From: Clostridia bacterium
GTDB lineage: Bacteria; Bacillota; Clostridia; Christensenellales; Borkfalkiaceae
Assembly: GCA_017886545.1 (NCBI GenBank)
Contig: JAGHJS010000088.1
Location: forward strand, 31,404 to 95,403
Direction of reading: 5' to 3'
Length of the DNA stretch: 64,000 bases
Positions 42,101-50,433 of the stretch are shown here, piece by piece. The first letter of the stretch is position 1. Every line of letters begins with the position of its first letter. The translations under genes were made by a program, and so were the position numbers. The notes beneath the pieces were generated by a model. The model did not search any database. It was not told where the DNA came from and saw only the letters and a list, made by a program, of their open reading frames with translations.

Positions 42101-42421
42101 AGGCAGCTCGTTCCAATGCGCGTAAAGCGTAAGATCTTCCGTCACTCTGTCCGTGTCGAAATCCCACCTTTCGCCGCCTTCCGCCTCGTCGAACCAACCG
42201 ACAAAGGAATACTCCGCGCGCACGGGATTTGCGGGACGGCGGACGGGATTGCCCGCAAGTACGCTCCGGCTCTCCACCTCGCTGCCGCCCTGCGCGTCTT
42301 ACGTCACGGTATAATAGACGGAAGACGCCGCGCCTTCATTCTCCGCGGGCGAACAGGCGGCAACCGCCGCAAGCAGCGCAAGCCCCGCAACAAGGGCAAA
42401 CATCCGTAAAAGTTTCCGCAC
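42101..42421 (-). pseudogene. Broken lipoprotein with a Listeria-Bacteroides (Flg_new) repeat
   Basis: GTG start 42421 with CGGAGG upstream; signal peptide and cysteine (AAVAACS). After SVYYTVT an in-frame TAA (42299-42301) interrupts the gene. The same frame resumes as DAQGGSEVESRSVLAGNPV...AEYSFVGWFDEAEGG...LTLYAHW, a Flg_new/InlB-B-repeat. The 3' end runs into the island boundary. Small surface lipoproteins with this repeat are common in Clostridia. Confidence 0.7.
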
Positions 42422-42471
42422 CGTTCTTCCTCCGAAATACTTGATCTGCAAACACGTCCTGCAAAAACGCG

Positions 42472-43623
42472 TCAAACAGCAATGCTTTCCAGCCAGCTGC
42501 GCACGTCCGCCTCCGTCGCGCCCGAACGGAACCGCTGCCCTTCCTGCCAGTTGCCCGTGCCCGCCATTTGCGCGAGCAGCGTTCCGCTCTGCCCGAGACC
42601 CGAGCTTGCGGAGGTGCAGAACGGGATCACCGTTTTGCCCGTAAAGTCGTTCGCCTTTACAAATGTATTGACGGGCCACGCCGCTTCGTACCACCAGATG
42701 GGATAGCCGAGGAACACCGTGTCGTACGTCGCCCAGCCGTCGACGGTCGTCTGCGTGAGTTCGACGTCCTCCAGCGTTCCCGCCTGCTTCGCTTCGTATT
42801 CCTGCACGACGCGGCTGTTCGCGTCGTTGTAATTGAGATCGTCGGTCGTATACGGGTCGGCGGGAGTCAGTTCGAACAGCTCGCCTCCCGTTGCGGCGGC
42901 AATATAGCCCGCCACCCGCTCGGTGTGCCCCTGTGCGGAGAAGTAGACGACGAGGACGCTGCTCTCCGAAGGCGTTCCGGGATCCTGCGCAGCGTCCGTC
43001 AGCCCGTTCTCCGTCAGATACGCGTCGATCGCCTGCGTATTGCCCTCGTCGCAGTACAGCCCGTCGTGCACGGTCGCGCCCGCCGCGCTTCCGCGCACAA
43101 AGCTCATCGAGTTATCGTAATACTCTTGGTTGCTGTTCGAAGCGCCCTGGAAAAACGGGTAGATGTTGTCCTCAGCCGTCCAGGAGTAGTGTTCGAGGAA
43201 GGTGCCGATGACCATGGGCGCAGTGTGCCACCAGATAGGGAAGCCGACGAGAACGGTATCGTACCTCTCCATGTCGATGAGGTCATACGTCGCCTGCGCC
43301 ACGGCGGGGCGGGCGTTCTGCTCCGCCTCCTCCTGCGCCCTGCCGTACGCCACATCACTGTAATTGCTCGAATACGGCACTTCCGGAACGATCTCCACGA
43401 CGTACGCGCCCGTCTGCGCGGCGATGTACTCCGCCATCTCCTGCGTGTTGCCTGACCATGAAAAATAGACGAGCAGCGTATCGCTCGTAGGGTCGCCCGC
43501 CGTGTACGGCGTATCCGATCCGCCCGTACCGCCTGTGCCGCCCGTATTTTCGCAGGCGGAAAACGCGAACACGGCGCATACGCTCAGCAGCGCGCAGAGC
43601 GCCGCCGTCAGTAATTTTTTCAT
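42472..43623 (-). CDS. Lipoprotein with two tandem flavodoxin domains
   Basis: 383 aa, start ATG 43623 (AAAGGAGG upstream). Lipobox FSAC, Gly/Thr linker, then domain 1 (residues ~45-205: LLVYFSWSGNTQEMAEY, FPIWWHTAPM) and domain 2 (~220-380: VLVVYFSAQGHTERVAGY, YPIWWYEAAWP). Both have the flavodoxin FMN-phosphate loop and the PIWW hydrophobic patch typical of the Flavodoxin_4 family. Export would put FMN redox domains outside the membrane, possibly as electron carriers in extracellular electron transfer or surface redox chemistry. Downstream of an aldo/keto reductase on the same strand. Confidence 0.88.
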   Translation of the reverse strand: MKKLLTAALCALLSVCAVFAFSACENTGGTGGTGGSDTPYTAGDPTSDTLLVYFSWSGNTQEMAEYIAAQTGAYVVEIVPEVPYSSNYSDVAYGRAQEEAEQNARPAVAQATYDLIDMERYDTVLVGFPIWWHTAPMVIGTFLEHYSWTAEDNIYPFFQGASNSNQEYYDNSMSFVRGSAAGATVHDGLYCDEGNTQAIDAYLTENGLTDAAQDPGTPSESSVLVVYFSAQGHTERVAGYIAAATGGELFELTPADPYTTDDLNYNDANSRVVQEYEAKQAGTLEDVELTQTTVDGWATYDTVFLGYPIWWYEAAWPVNTFVKANDFTGKTVIPFCTSASSGLGQSGTLLAQMAGTGNWQEGQRFRSGATEADVRSWLESIAV

Positions 43624-43639
43624 CTTCGTTCCTCCTTTT

Positions 43640-43715
43640 GCAATGTTTTTTTGCGGACGCCGCTCACCAATTCTTTTTGGCAATGGGTTTTTGCGGATAC
43701 CGCTCACCAATTCTT
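43640..43715. repeat. Short tandem duplication of the aldo/keto reductase 3' end
   Basis: The ~37-bp unit TTTTTGCGGA(C/T)(G/A)CCGCTCACCAATTC-TTTTTGGCA occurs twice. The inner copy is the last codons of the reductase (AKKNW-stop), the outer copy is non-coding. Confidence 0.75.
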
Positions 43716-44591
43716 TTTGGCAGGGTCGCCGCCCGTCGCCTTTTTCCGCTCCTCCACCATCTTCACGAACCACTCCACCATGTTCGGGTCGGTATGCGAG
43801 AAGAAGGAGGACTGTTCCTTATCGAGCGCGGCAATCTCGTTCATGTCATCGGCTGAAAGGGAAAAATCGAACACGTTAAAGTTTTCTTCCATCCTTTCGA
43901 TATGCGTCGATTTGGGAATGACCACGATCCCGCGCTGCAAAAGCCAGCGCAGGATGACCTGCGCGACCGTCTTGCCGTACTTCGCGCCGATCTTTGCAAG
44001 GACGGGGTCGGTGAACAGTCCTCCCCTGCCTTCGCCGAAGGGTGCCCACGCCTCGTGCACGACGCCGTACTTTTTCATCCATTCGTGCGCCGCCTTCTGC
44101 TGGTCGTGCGGATGCGTTTCCACCTGATTGACCATCGGCTTTATGCGCGAAAAGGAACAGATGTCCACCAGCCTGTCGGGATAGAAATTGGAAACGCCGA
44201 TCGCGCGGAGCTTCCCCTCGGCGTACAGCTCTTCCAGCGCGCACCATGCGCCGTAATAATCGGCAAACGGCTGGTGCAGCAGAACAAGGTCGAGGTAGTC
44301 GAGCTGCAATTTACGCAGCGATCCCAGAACGGACTGTCTGCATTCCTCATAGCCGTAGTGCTCGATCCACACCTTTGTGGTGATGAACAGCTCCTCGCGC
44401 GGGATGCCGGACTTTTTGACGGCATTGCCCACTTCCTCTTCGTTGAAATAGGACTGCGCCGTGTCGATGTGGCGGTAGCCGACTTTCAGCGCGTCTGCGA
44501 CGCAGCGTTCGCATTCTTCCTTCGTCACCTGATACACGCCGTAGCCGAGTTGAGGCATCTTTACCCCGTTTGCAAGAGTTACGTATTCCAT
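43704..44591 (-). CDS. Aldo/keto reductase
   Basis: 295 aa, complete AKR (TIM barrel). The catalytic tetrad is visible: Asp and Tyr in HIDTAQSYFNEEEVG, Lys in FITTKVWIEHYG, His in LVLLHQPF. NADPH-binding C-terminal region is IPKSTHIERMEENFNVFDF. It belongs to the 2,5-diketo-gluconate/morphine-6-dehydrogenase-like group; substrate unknown. RBS AAAGGAGGATCG. A palindromic site with an embedded -10 box precedes it, and a LysR gene lies directly upstream. Confidence 0.93.
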   Translation of the reverse strand: MEYVTLANGVKMPQLGYGVYQVTKEECERCVADALKVGYRHIDTAQSYFNEEEVGNAVKKSGIPREELFITTKVWIEHYGYEECRQSVLGSLRKLQLDYLDLVLLHQPFADYYGAWCALEELYAEGKLRAIGVSNFYPDRLVDICSFSRIKPMVNQVETHPHDQQKAAHEWMKKYGVVHEAWAPFGEGRGGLFTDPVLAKIGAKYGKTVAQVILRWLLQRGIVVIPKSTHIERMEENFNVFDFSLSADDMNEIAALDKEQSSFFSHTDPNMVEWFVKMVEERKKATGGDPAKKNW

Positions 44592-44616
44592 AAAAGCGAT
44601 CCTCCTTTTGCTTTAC

Positions 44617-44633
44617 GGCTGTATTATACAGCC
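44617..44633 (-). promoter_or_regulatory. Palindrome over the -10 box of the aldo/keto reductase gene
   Basis: Perfect 17-bp palindrome GGCTGTAT-T-ATACAGCC containing TATAAT on the minus strand. A T-N11-A LysR box fits inside, so it may be the binding site of the neighbouring LysR protein. Confidence 0.5.
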
Positions 44634-44694
44634 TCTCTTTTCAAAAGGGAATCGCAAATAAGTTCATCGCATAAACGAAAAGTAAATACAAAAC

Positions 44695-44731
44695 CGGGAC
44701 CCGCGCGTTTATTTGAAACGCGCGGGTCCCG
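44695..44731 (-). terminator. LysR gene terminator
   Basis: 16-bp perfect stem CGGGACCCGCGCGTTT/AAACGCGCGGGTCCCG, followed on the minus strand by GTTTTGTATTT. Confidence 0.85.
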
Positions 44732-44765
44732 ATCGGTTCTGAAAATTCAATGTCAACCAAAAAAC

Positions 44766-45656
44766 TTATGTTGCGGCGATCGAACTTAGAAGATCGACAA
44801 ATTTTTTGACGAGCTTTGCAGGCGTCGGCGAATAGAACACTCCGAAGGGAATGGAATCTTCCCAATCGGCAGGAATGAGCTTTAAAAGCGGATGCACGTC
44901 CTCCCAGCCCTCCACGGTGATGATGGGCATGTTTTCCGTGACGGCACGGTTATAGGCAGACATATTGAACATTTCAAAATTTTCCGTCCTAACGCCTTTC
45001 GCCTCCAACTTGTCGCGCAGCCGGTCGATATAGGTATTCCAGCCGCGGCGGATGAACAAGACCTTTCGGTTTTTCAGCTTTTCAAGCGTGATAAACGATT
45101 CGGCGCTCAGCGCATGCGACACGGGTACGGCGAGCAATATCCTTTTATCGTACATGTGCGCGGCAAGACAGCGGCGCTCCTTCAGGAAACGATCGTCGTA
45201 CAGTCCTCCGACGACATCGATATGCTGCCCCAGATTGCGCAGGATCTCTACCGAGTTCACGGGATTGTTTTCAAACGGAATGAGCTCTATTTTCAGCGTC
45301 GGCATGCGGCTTTGGATCTGCGACCATACGTCCAGAATAAACTTTGCCGGCGTCATGACCGACGTGCCGATGCGGATGGACCTGCGGTTTTCTCCCTCAT
45401 AGATCTCCCGCGCCTTTTGCCCGGCGCGCGCAAGATACTCGAGGATATAACGCGCGTCCTGCAAAAAACTTTCGCCCGCTTTCGTTATGCGCAGCCCGTG
45501 ATTGGTACGGTCAAATAATACAGCCTCAAGCTGTTTTTCAAGCGCGTTGACCTGTTTCATGACCGCCGTAGGCGTTATATACAGCTCCTCCGCCGCCTTG
45601 GTGAAACTGCCGCACTCTGCAACTTTTATAAACGTCCCCAGCTTTCCGTCAAACAT
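44766..45656 (-). CDS. LysR-family transcriptional regulator
   Basis: 296 aa from ATG 45656. N-terminal winged HTH (FIKVAECGSFTKAAEELYITPTAVMKQVNALEKQL), then a LysR substrate-binding domain (residues ~90-290). Probably controls the aldo/keto reductase and flavodoxin genes downstream on the same strand. A -10 like TATAAT (45687-45692) lies 31 bp upstream; no clear -35. Confidence 0.92.
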   Translation of the reverse strand: MFDGKLGTFIKVAECGSFTKAAEELYITPTAVMKQVNALEKQLEAVLFDRTNHGLRITKAGESFLQDARYILEYLARAGQKAREIYEGENRRSIRIGTSVMTPAKFILDVWSQIQSRMPTLKIELIPFENNPVNSVEILRNLGQHIDVVGGLYDDRFLKERRCLAAHMYDKRILLAVPVSHALSAESFITLEKLKNRKVLFIRRGWNTYIDRLRDKLEAKGVRTENFEMFNMSAYNRAVTENMPIITVEGWEDVHPLLKLIPADWEDSIPFGVFYSPTPAKLVKKFVDLLSSIAAT

Positions 45657-45782
45657 CTCGCCCCCGTATTTACTTTTGGTACATATATTATAGCATGCAA
45701 AAAAAAGAATGTCCATAAAAAACGATCGGATCGATCACATTACTGAAACAGTATCGTATTGCAAACTCTTTTTTCGCCGTAA

Positions 45783-45822
45783 GCAGGAGCGGGCGATGCG
45801 CAAACGCATCGCCCGCTCCTGC
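45783..45822. terminator. Terminator after the GH106 gene
   Basis: 18-bp perfect stem GCAGGAGCGGGCGATGCG with a CAAA loop, followed on the plus strand by CCGTTTTG. Confidence 0.75.
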
Positions 45823-45906
45823 CCGTTTTGAAACGAGTTGCGGCTTCGATTTAATTGTTCCGAAAATCCGCCGGAAAAACGCGCTCCGTCCGCCACCTTG
45901 CGTTCG

Positions 45907-48780
45907 CTAACGGGAAAGCACCACTTTTTCCGCTTTCGCCGAAAATCCCTGCGGGATAAGGACGGGAAATCCGGACCAGTTTTCCCCTTCGCTGATCCAC
46001 GCATCCGGACCGTACGCGTACAGCGGCTGCGGCGTATAATGGTTCGGCCCGAAAGTATTGCGCCGCGTAAGATACAGCGTAAGCGTAAGTTCCTCCCGCA
46101 CGTCCGCTTCCGCCGCATACGGCGGGAAGGCGATCACCTTTTCCTCTCCGCCCCCTGTGGCATGCACCGAAGCGCCGTGCAGCTCGCGCACCGTTATGCG
46201 CACCCTGCCCGCGTCCCTGATCCCCGTATAAAACGTGACCGCACCGCCGTAAAACGGAAGCCCCTGCCCGCCGATCCCGTACGGGGACAGCGTTTCAGGC
46301 AGCGGACAGACCGTGGCGGGCAACTTCACCCCGAAATCGCCCAAAATATAAACCGCCTCGATGTTTGCGGCGCTGCCGAACGGGACGCGCACGGTCACCG
46401 TGTTTTCCCCTTTGCGGACCGCCATGCGGTACAGGCGGAAACATCTGTCCACCCAAACGCCTTCCGCACGCTCTGCGGGGCGGCCGTTTGCCTGCAGCGC
46501 GTCGCATTCCGCCGCGACAAGCGCGTCGCATCCGATCTCCGAAACAAAAGAGTAGCACAGCTGCACTTCCGCTCGCGGCGCGAGGGTCTCGGGACGGAAT
46601 TTTTTTGCGAACCAAGGCTGCACCATCTCCCCGCCGCGCAGCGGCAGCCCGAACTCCCTGCGCAGACGGCGGTCGATCTTCAGTACATCCTCTTCGCCGC
46701 GCGGAACGCCGTTCACCCGATATGCCGCCCTGTCAAGAACGAGCACGTTCGGTTCCGAAAGAGCAAACCGCATCCTTTCGGGCAGTGCGAGCGGTTCCGT
46801 CCGCTCCACGGCGGCGGGCTGAGCCGCCTGTACGAGACGGAAAATGCGCATCTGCCCCGCCGCGAAGCGCAGCCCGCACAGCGGGCACGCCCCTTTGTTC
46901 GCAAAGGAAAGCATGTCCCACTCCTCCGCGCAAAGACGCGCATACGGCTCGTTCAGCGTCACATCGCCGCTCACGCTTTCCGTTTCGCGCAAATTCAGCA
47001 AAAACAGCCATACGTCCCCGCCGAACAGGCGCACGGCGGAGGCTATCCCCTGCGGCGCAGATAAGACGCCCTGTGCGGGGAGCTCCTCCGCCTCCCGCAC
47101 GACGCGCCCGCCCGCCGCGGCAAACCGCTCCAACATCTCACGCGTATGCGGGCGCACTGCCTGCCCTTCCGCAAGCAGAACATTGCGGTACTTTGCCCTG
47201 CCGACCATGAGGAACGCACCCTCTTCGTCCCGCCCGACCGAACCATGCTTTTGCAGCAGTTCTTCGTCGCCGTAGTCGAACTCGCGCTGGGAACCGATCA
47301 GCCGTTCGCACTGCAGGCGGAACGCCTCGTCCATCGCCGACACAGCGCCGTCCTTCGGGTCGAACACATCCATCCAGCCGCGGCGCACCAGCCGCCACAT
47401 CCGTTCGACGGGATGGAGGACGAGCACGTCCGCACGGCGTTCGCCTTCGCTGAGCACGATGCCGATGCGCGCAAAATATGTTTCCAGCCCGTTCCAATCC
47501 TTATACCAACTGTTCTGATGCAAAATGCTCGTCGGATAATCGCGCTTCGCCTCCCCTTCCATCGTATACCACGAAAGGTGCGGGCAGCGCAAATTCACGC
47601 CGAACAACGCCTGCCAGTCGCCGATCCGTTTGAATTCGGAGAGCGGCATATCCCAGCCCGTACAGCCGTACAGCTCGCTCAGCACGAACGGCTTGCCGAG
47701 CTGGCGCGCCACCGAAGCGCATTGGATGACGGCGGGATAGCAGTTGTTATGCGCCGTCAGATTATCGATGCCCGGGAAGTCCATGTATTCGTAAAACCGC
47801 ATCATCGAACCGGAAAGACTGGTCTGAATGCTGAGGCTGTCCTCGTGCAGGATATGCCCCGTGAACACGATCCCGTGCTCTTTGCACCACGCGGCGTACT
47901 TTCCCGCAAAATTGCGGGTGAACAGATCGTCGAGCACGTCGATGTACCGCGCCGCCGTTTCGTTCTCCGTTTCGCCCGTCCGCCTGTAATAGACGGCGGG
48001 CAGGCAGAGGTCTTCGCCGTATTTTTCGCGGTAGGCGGCGAACAGCCCGCCCGTATACGGCGTCATGCGGCTGCGGTTCGGATTTTCGATCCCGAACCCG
48101 TTGAAAGCGGCGCCGCGGTGCGGTTCGTCCGTGAACACGCCCCTGATCGCACCGCCGAACAGATCGCCGCATTCTTCCGCATACCGATCGAGCGTGGAAC
48201 GCAGAAACGCATCCACCGCCGCGCCGTTCATCGTATCGAGATACGCCGCCCCGTTATAGAAGTCGCTGCACCGCATCGTTTCTTCCGCATAGACGGCATA
48301 GCGATACCCCGCGGGCACCTCCCCGCGGCTGCGGACGGGCAGCGCTTCCGCAAGCGAACCGTCCTCCGCAAAGCGCAGCGCATACCGCGCAAGGACGCCG
48401 ACCACGTCCTCGCAGGCGGCCGCCTCTTCGTCGCCGTCGTATTCGGAAACGAACCGCAGCCTGTTCTCTTTCGCGAAGGTGACCGTACCCCCGCAGGTCC
48501 CGCTCGGCCACCGGTCCTCGTCGTACAGCCAGGCTTCCATCCCCTGCGCCGCACCGTACTCTGCACAGCGGCGGATAAGGCGGAACCATTCTTCGCCCAA
48601 ATATTCCGTGATAAGCCCCGTCCGCGAATGCATGAAAAAGCCGCCGAACCCCATTTCGCGCATGCAGTCTATCTGCCGCAGGAGTTCCTTCTCTTCCAGC
48701 GCGCCGTTCCATGACCAGAACGGCTTGCCCCGGTACGCAGCCTCGGGATCACGCAGCCTCTTTACCGTTTCCGCGTTCAT
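45907..48780 (-). CDS. GH106-like glycoside hydrolase (alpha-L-rhamnosidase family)
   Basis: 957 aa, no signal peptide, so cytoplasmic. Start ATG 48780 (MNAETVKRLRDPEAAYRGKPFWSWNG), overlapping the upstream GH78 stop by 4 bp (ATGA). N-terminal TIM-barrel-type region has the Glyco_hydro_106 (PF17132) hallmarks PFWSWNG, FFMHSRTGL, YDEDRWPSG, GVFTDEP, GHILHEDS and VLSELYGCTGWD; the last three contribute likely acidic residues. The C-terminal third is beta-rich (galactose-binding-like). Stop is TAG, the only one I confirmed among full-length genes here. Removes terminal rhamnose or related sugar from imported oligosaccharides. Confidence 0.85.
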   Translation of the reverse strand: MNAETVKRLRDPEAAYRGKPFWSWNGALEEKELLRQIDCMREMGFGGFFMHSRTGLITEYLGEEWFRLIRRCAEYGAAQGMEAWLYDEDRWPSGTCGGTVTFAKENRLRFVSEYDGDEEAAACEDVVGVLARYALRFAEDGSLAEALPVRSRGEVPAGYRYAVYAEETMRCSDFYNGAAYLDTMNGAAVDAFLRSTLDRYAEECGDLFGGAIRGVFTDEPHRGAAFNGFGIENPNRSRMTPYTGGLFAAYREKYGEDLCLPAVYYRRTGETENETAARYIDVLDDLFTRNFAGKYAAWCKEHGIVFTGHILHEDSLSIQTSLSGSMMRFYEYMDFPGIDNLTAHNNCYPAVIQCASVARQLGKPFVLSELYGCTGWDMPLSEFKRIGDWQALFGVNLRCPHLSWYTMEGEAKRDYPTSILHQNSWYKDWNGLETYFARIGIVLSEGERRADVLVLHPVERMWRLVRRGWMDVFDPKDGAVSAMDEAFRLQCERLIGSQREFDYGDEELLQKHGSVGRDEEGAFLMVGRAKYRNVLLAEGQAVRPHTREMLERFAAAGGRVVREAEELPAQGVLSAPQGIASAVRLFGGDVWLFLLNLRETESVSGDVTLNEPYARLCAEEWDMLSFANKGACPLCGLRFAAGQMRIFRLVQAAQPAAVERTEPLALPERMRFALSEPNVLVLDRAAYRVNGVPRGEEDVLKIDRRLRREFGLPLRGGEMVQPWFAKKFRPETLAPRAEVQLCYSFVSEIGCDALVAAECDALQANGRPAERAEGVWVDRCFRLYRMAVRKGENTVTVRVPFGSAANIEAVYILGDFGVKLPATVCPLPETLSPYGIGGQGLPFYGGAVTFYTGIRDAGRVRITVRELHGASVHATGGGEEKVIAFPPYAAEADVREELTLTLYLTRRNTFGPNHYTPQPLYAYGPDAWISEGENWSGFPVLIPQGFSAKAEKVVLSR

Positions 48781-50417
48781 GCACCCTCTTCTGCAACGCA
48801 GACCTCCGTCCCTGCGGGCGCCGTAACGCGCACCTTCGTTTTTCCGCCCTCGCGGCGGCATTCTATGCGCAGCACGCCCTGCGGAACGGGAAGTTCCGCC
48901 TCGGCGTATTCCAACCCGCCCAAACGCGGCGAAACGGTGACCTTGCGGAATCCGGCTTCTTCAACGCGTATGCCGAGAATACGGCGGAACAGGAAGGGAA
49001 CGACGCCCGCCGACCAGCCGTGGCAGAGGCTGTGACGGTACCCCGTATAACAGAACGCGCCGAAATCGCCGTGGATATCCTTTTCTCCCGCGCGCGGGAG
49101 CCTGTCCACGGGGCAGACCCTCCCCCGCAGCCATTCCGTATCGAAATCCTCCCAGAACGTCGTCGCGCCCATGGAGAGCATCCCGCCGTAATATTCCTTC
49201 ATGGCGGAAAGCGCCGCCTTTTCGCCCGCCGTATCGCTGAGCGCCGTGAGCAGGAAATAGCTCATAAAGGTGGAAAATCCCTTTGCGCCGCCTTCGGTAA
49301 GGATCGCCCGCTCGCGTTCGCTCAAAGCCGCCCCCGCAAGGTATTTGAGCGCCGCGATCTGCCGTTTTTCGGTGACTTCCGCCCCCGCCCGCATCAGCTT
49401 TTGTTCCACGGCTGCGGCAGCGCCGCCGCGTATGCCGTAGAGCGCTTCCAGCCGCATGCCGCTCTGCGCGCAGAGCCTGCACAGGCTGCGCACCCCTTCC
49501 GTTTCGTCCGCATGGCCGTGCGTGGGCCAGTCCACGAACTCCATGCCGAAATCGAAGCTGCCGTCCTCGCCGATGCAGTCCGCGATCTGCCGCATGAGCC
49601 CTTCGTAATAGCCGCGCTGTGCGTGCAGATAGTCCGCATTGCCCGTCGCCCTGTAATACTCTTCCACAAGAATGATCCACCACATGCTGTACATGGGGAA
49701 CCCGTTCATCCAGCCGGGGAGCGGCGTCTGTTCTTTGACAAAATCCAGCGACCGCGCGACGCAACCGTCGTCCGCACAGAGCGAAAGAAGCGCCGTCACT
49801 TCCGGATACAGATCGCCGACCCAGACGAGGCGATCGCGCTTGATGCCGTCCCAGATATACTCGCCCGCGCACAGCTGCACGGTGCGCGCCGCCGTATCGA
49901 AAATGCGTTCGATCTCCTTATCCGAACAGCGGAAGGACGCGACCTGCGGGCGCGGCGCGCGCACCGAGACGGCATTGACCGCCAACAGCTCCAGATCGGT
50001 CGTTTCCTCCAAAAAGTCGACGCAGGCGAAACGGAACCCGCTGTCGAAAAACTGCTGATCGGACAGCTGCGGCAATGCCAGGGTGAGGTCGCGCAGGGCA
50101 TGGTCGTTGGTGCTGCCCTTCTGCCCGACCTCGGAGAGCGCCTCGCCGACGGATTCGCCGAGGCGCAGCCGCACCCGCGTACTGCCCGCCGCCCTGCCGA
50201 GCACGATGCGCAGTCCGCCGCGCAGCTCCCTTCCGAAATCGAGCACAAGGCGGCACTTTCCCCGCACGTGCACCGATTCCTGCACCCCGAGCCCGACCTG
50301 TTTCCGCGCCGCACGCAAAAGCAAGTCGGCATGTTCCGCATCCCCCTCCGCCGCGATCAGGCGAAGGGGCAGGAGATATTCCCGCACAAGCGTTTCCGAA
50401 CCGTAAAGTTGCTGCAT
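48777..50417 (-). CDS. GH78-like alpha-L-rhamnosidase, short form
   Basis: 546 aa from ATG 50417 (AAAGGAG upstream). The (alpha/alpha)6-barrel catalytic domain is recognised by WDGIKRDRLVWVGDLYPE (family DG-KRDR--W-GD) and DWPTHGHADETEG. A C-terminal beta domain includes HGWSAGVVPFLFRRILGI. Compared with canonical GH78 enzymes (~900 aa) it lacks most N-terminal beta-sandwich modules. No signal peptide. Co-translated with the GH106 gene; together they suggest a rhamnose-containing substrate. Confidence 0.83.
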   Translation of the reverse strand: MQQLYGSETLVREYLLPLRLIAAEGDAEHADLLLRAARKQVGLGVQESVHVRGKCRLVLDFGRELRGGLRIVLGRAAGSTRVRLRLGESVGEALSEVGQKGSTNDHALRDLTLALPQLSDQQFFDSGFRFACVDFLEETTDLELLAVNAVSVRAPRPQVASFRCSDKEIERIFDTAARTVQLCAGEYIWDGIKRDRLVWVGDLYPEVTALLSLCADDGCVARSLDFVKEQTPLPGWMNGFPMYSMWWIILVEEYYRATGNADYLHAQRGYYEGLMRQIADCIGEDGSFDFGMEFVDWPTHGHADETEGVRSLCRLCAQSGMRLEALYGIRGGAAAAVEQKLMRAGAEVTEKRQIAALKYLAGAALSERERAILTEGGAKGFSTFMSYFLLTALSDTAGEKAALSAMKEYYGGMLSMGATTFWEDFDTEWLRGRVCPVDRLPRAGEKDIHGDFGAFCYTGYRHSLCHGWSAGVVPFLFRRILGIRVEEAGFRKVTVSPRLGGLEYAEAELPVPQGVLRIECRREGGKTKVRVTAPAGTEVCVAEEGA

Positions 50418-50433
50418 GATATCGTACTCCTTT

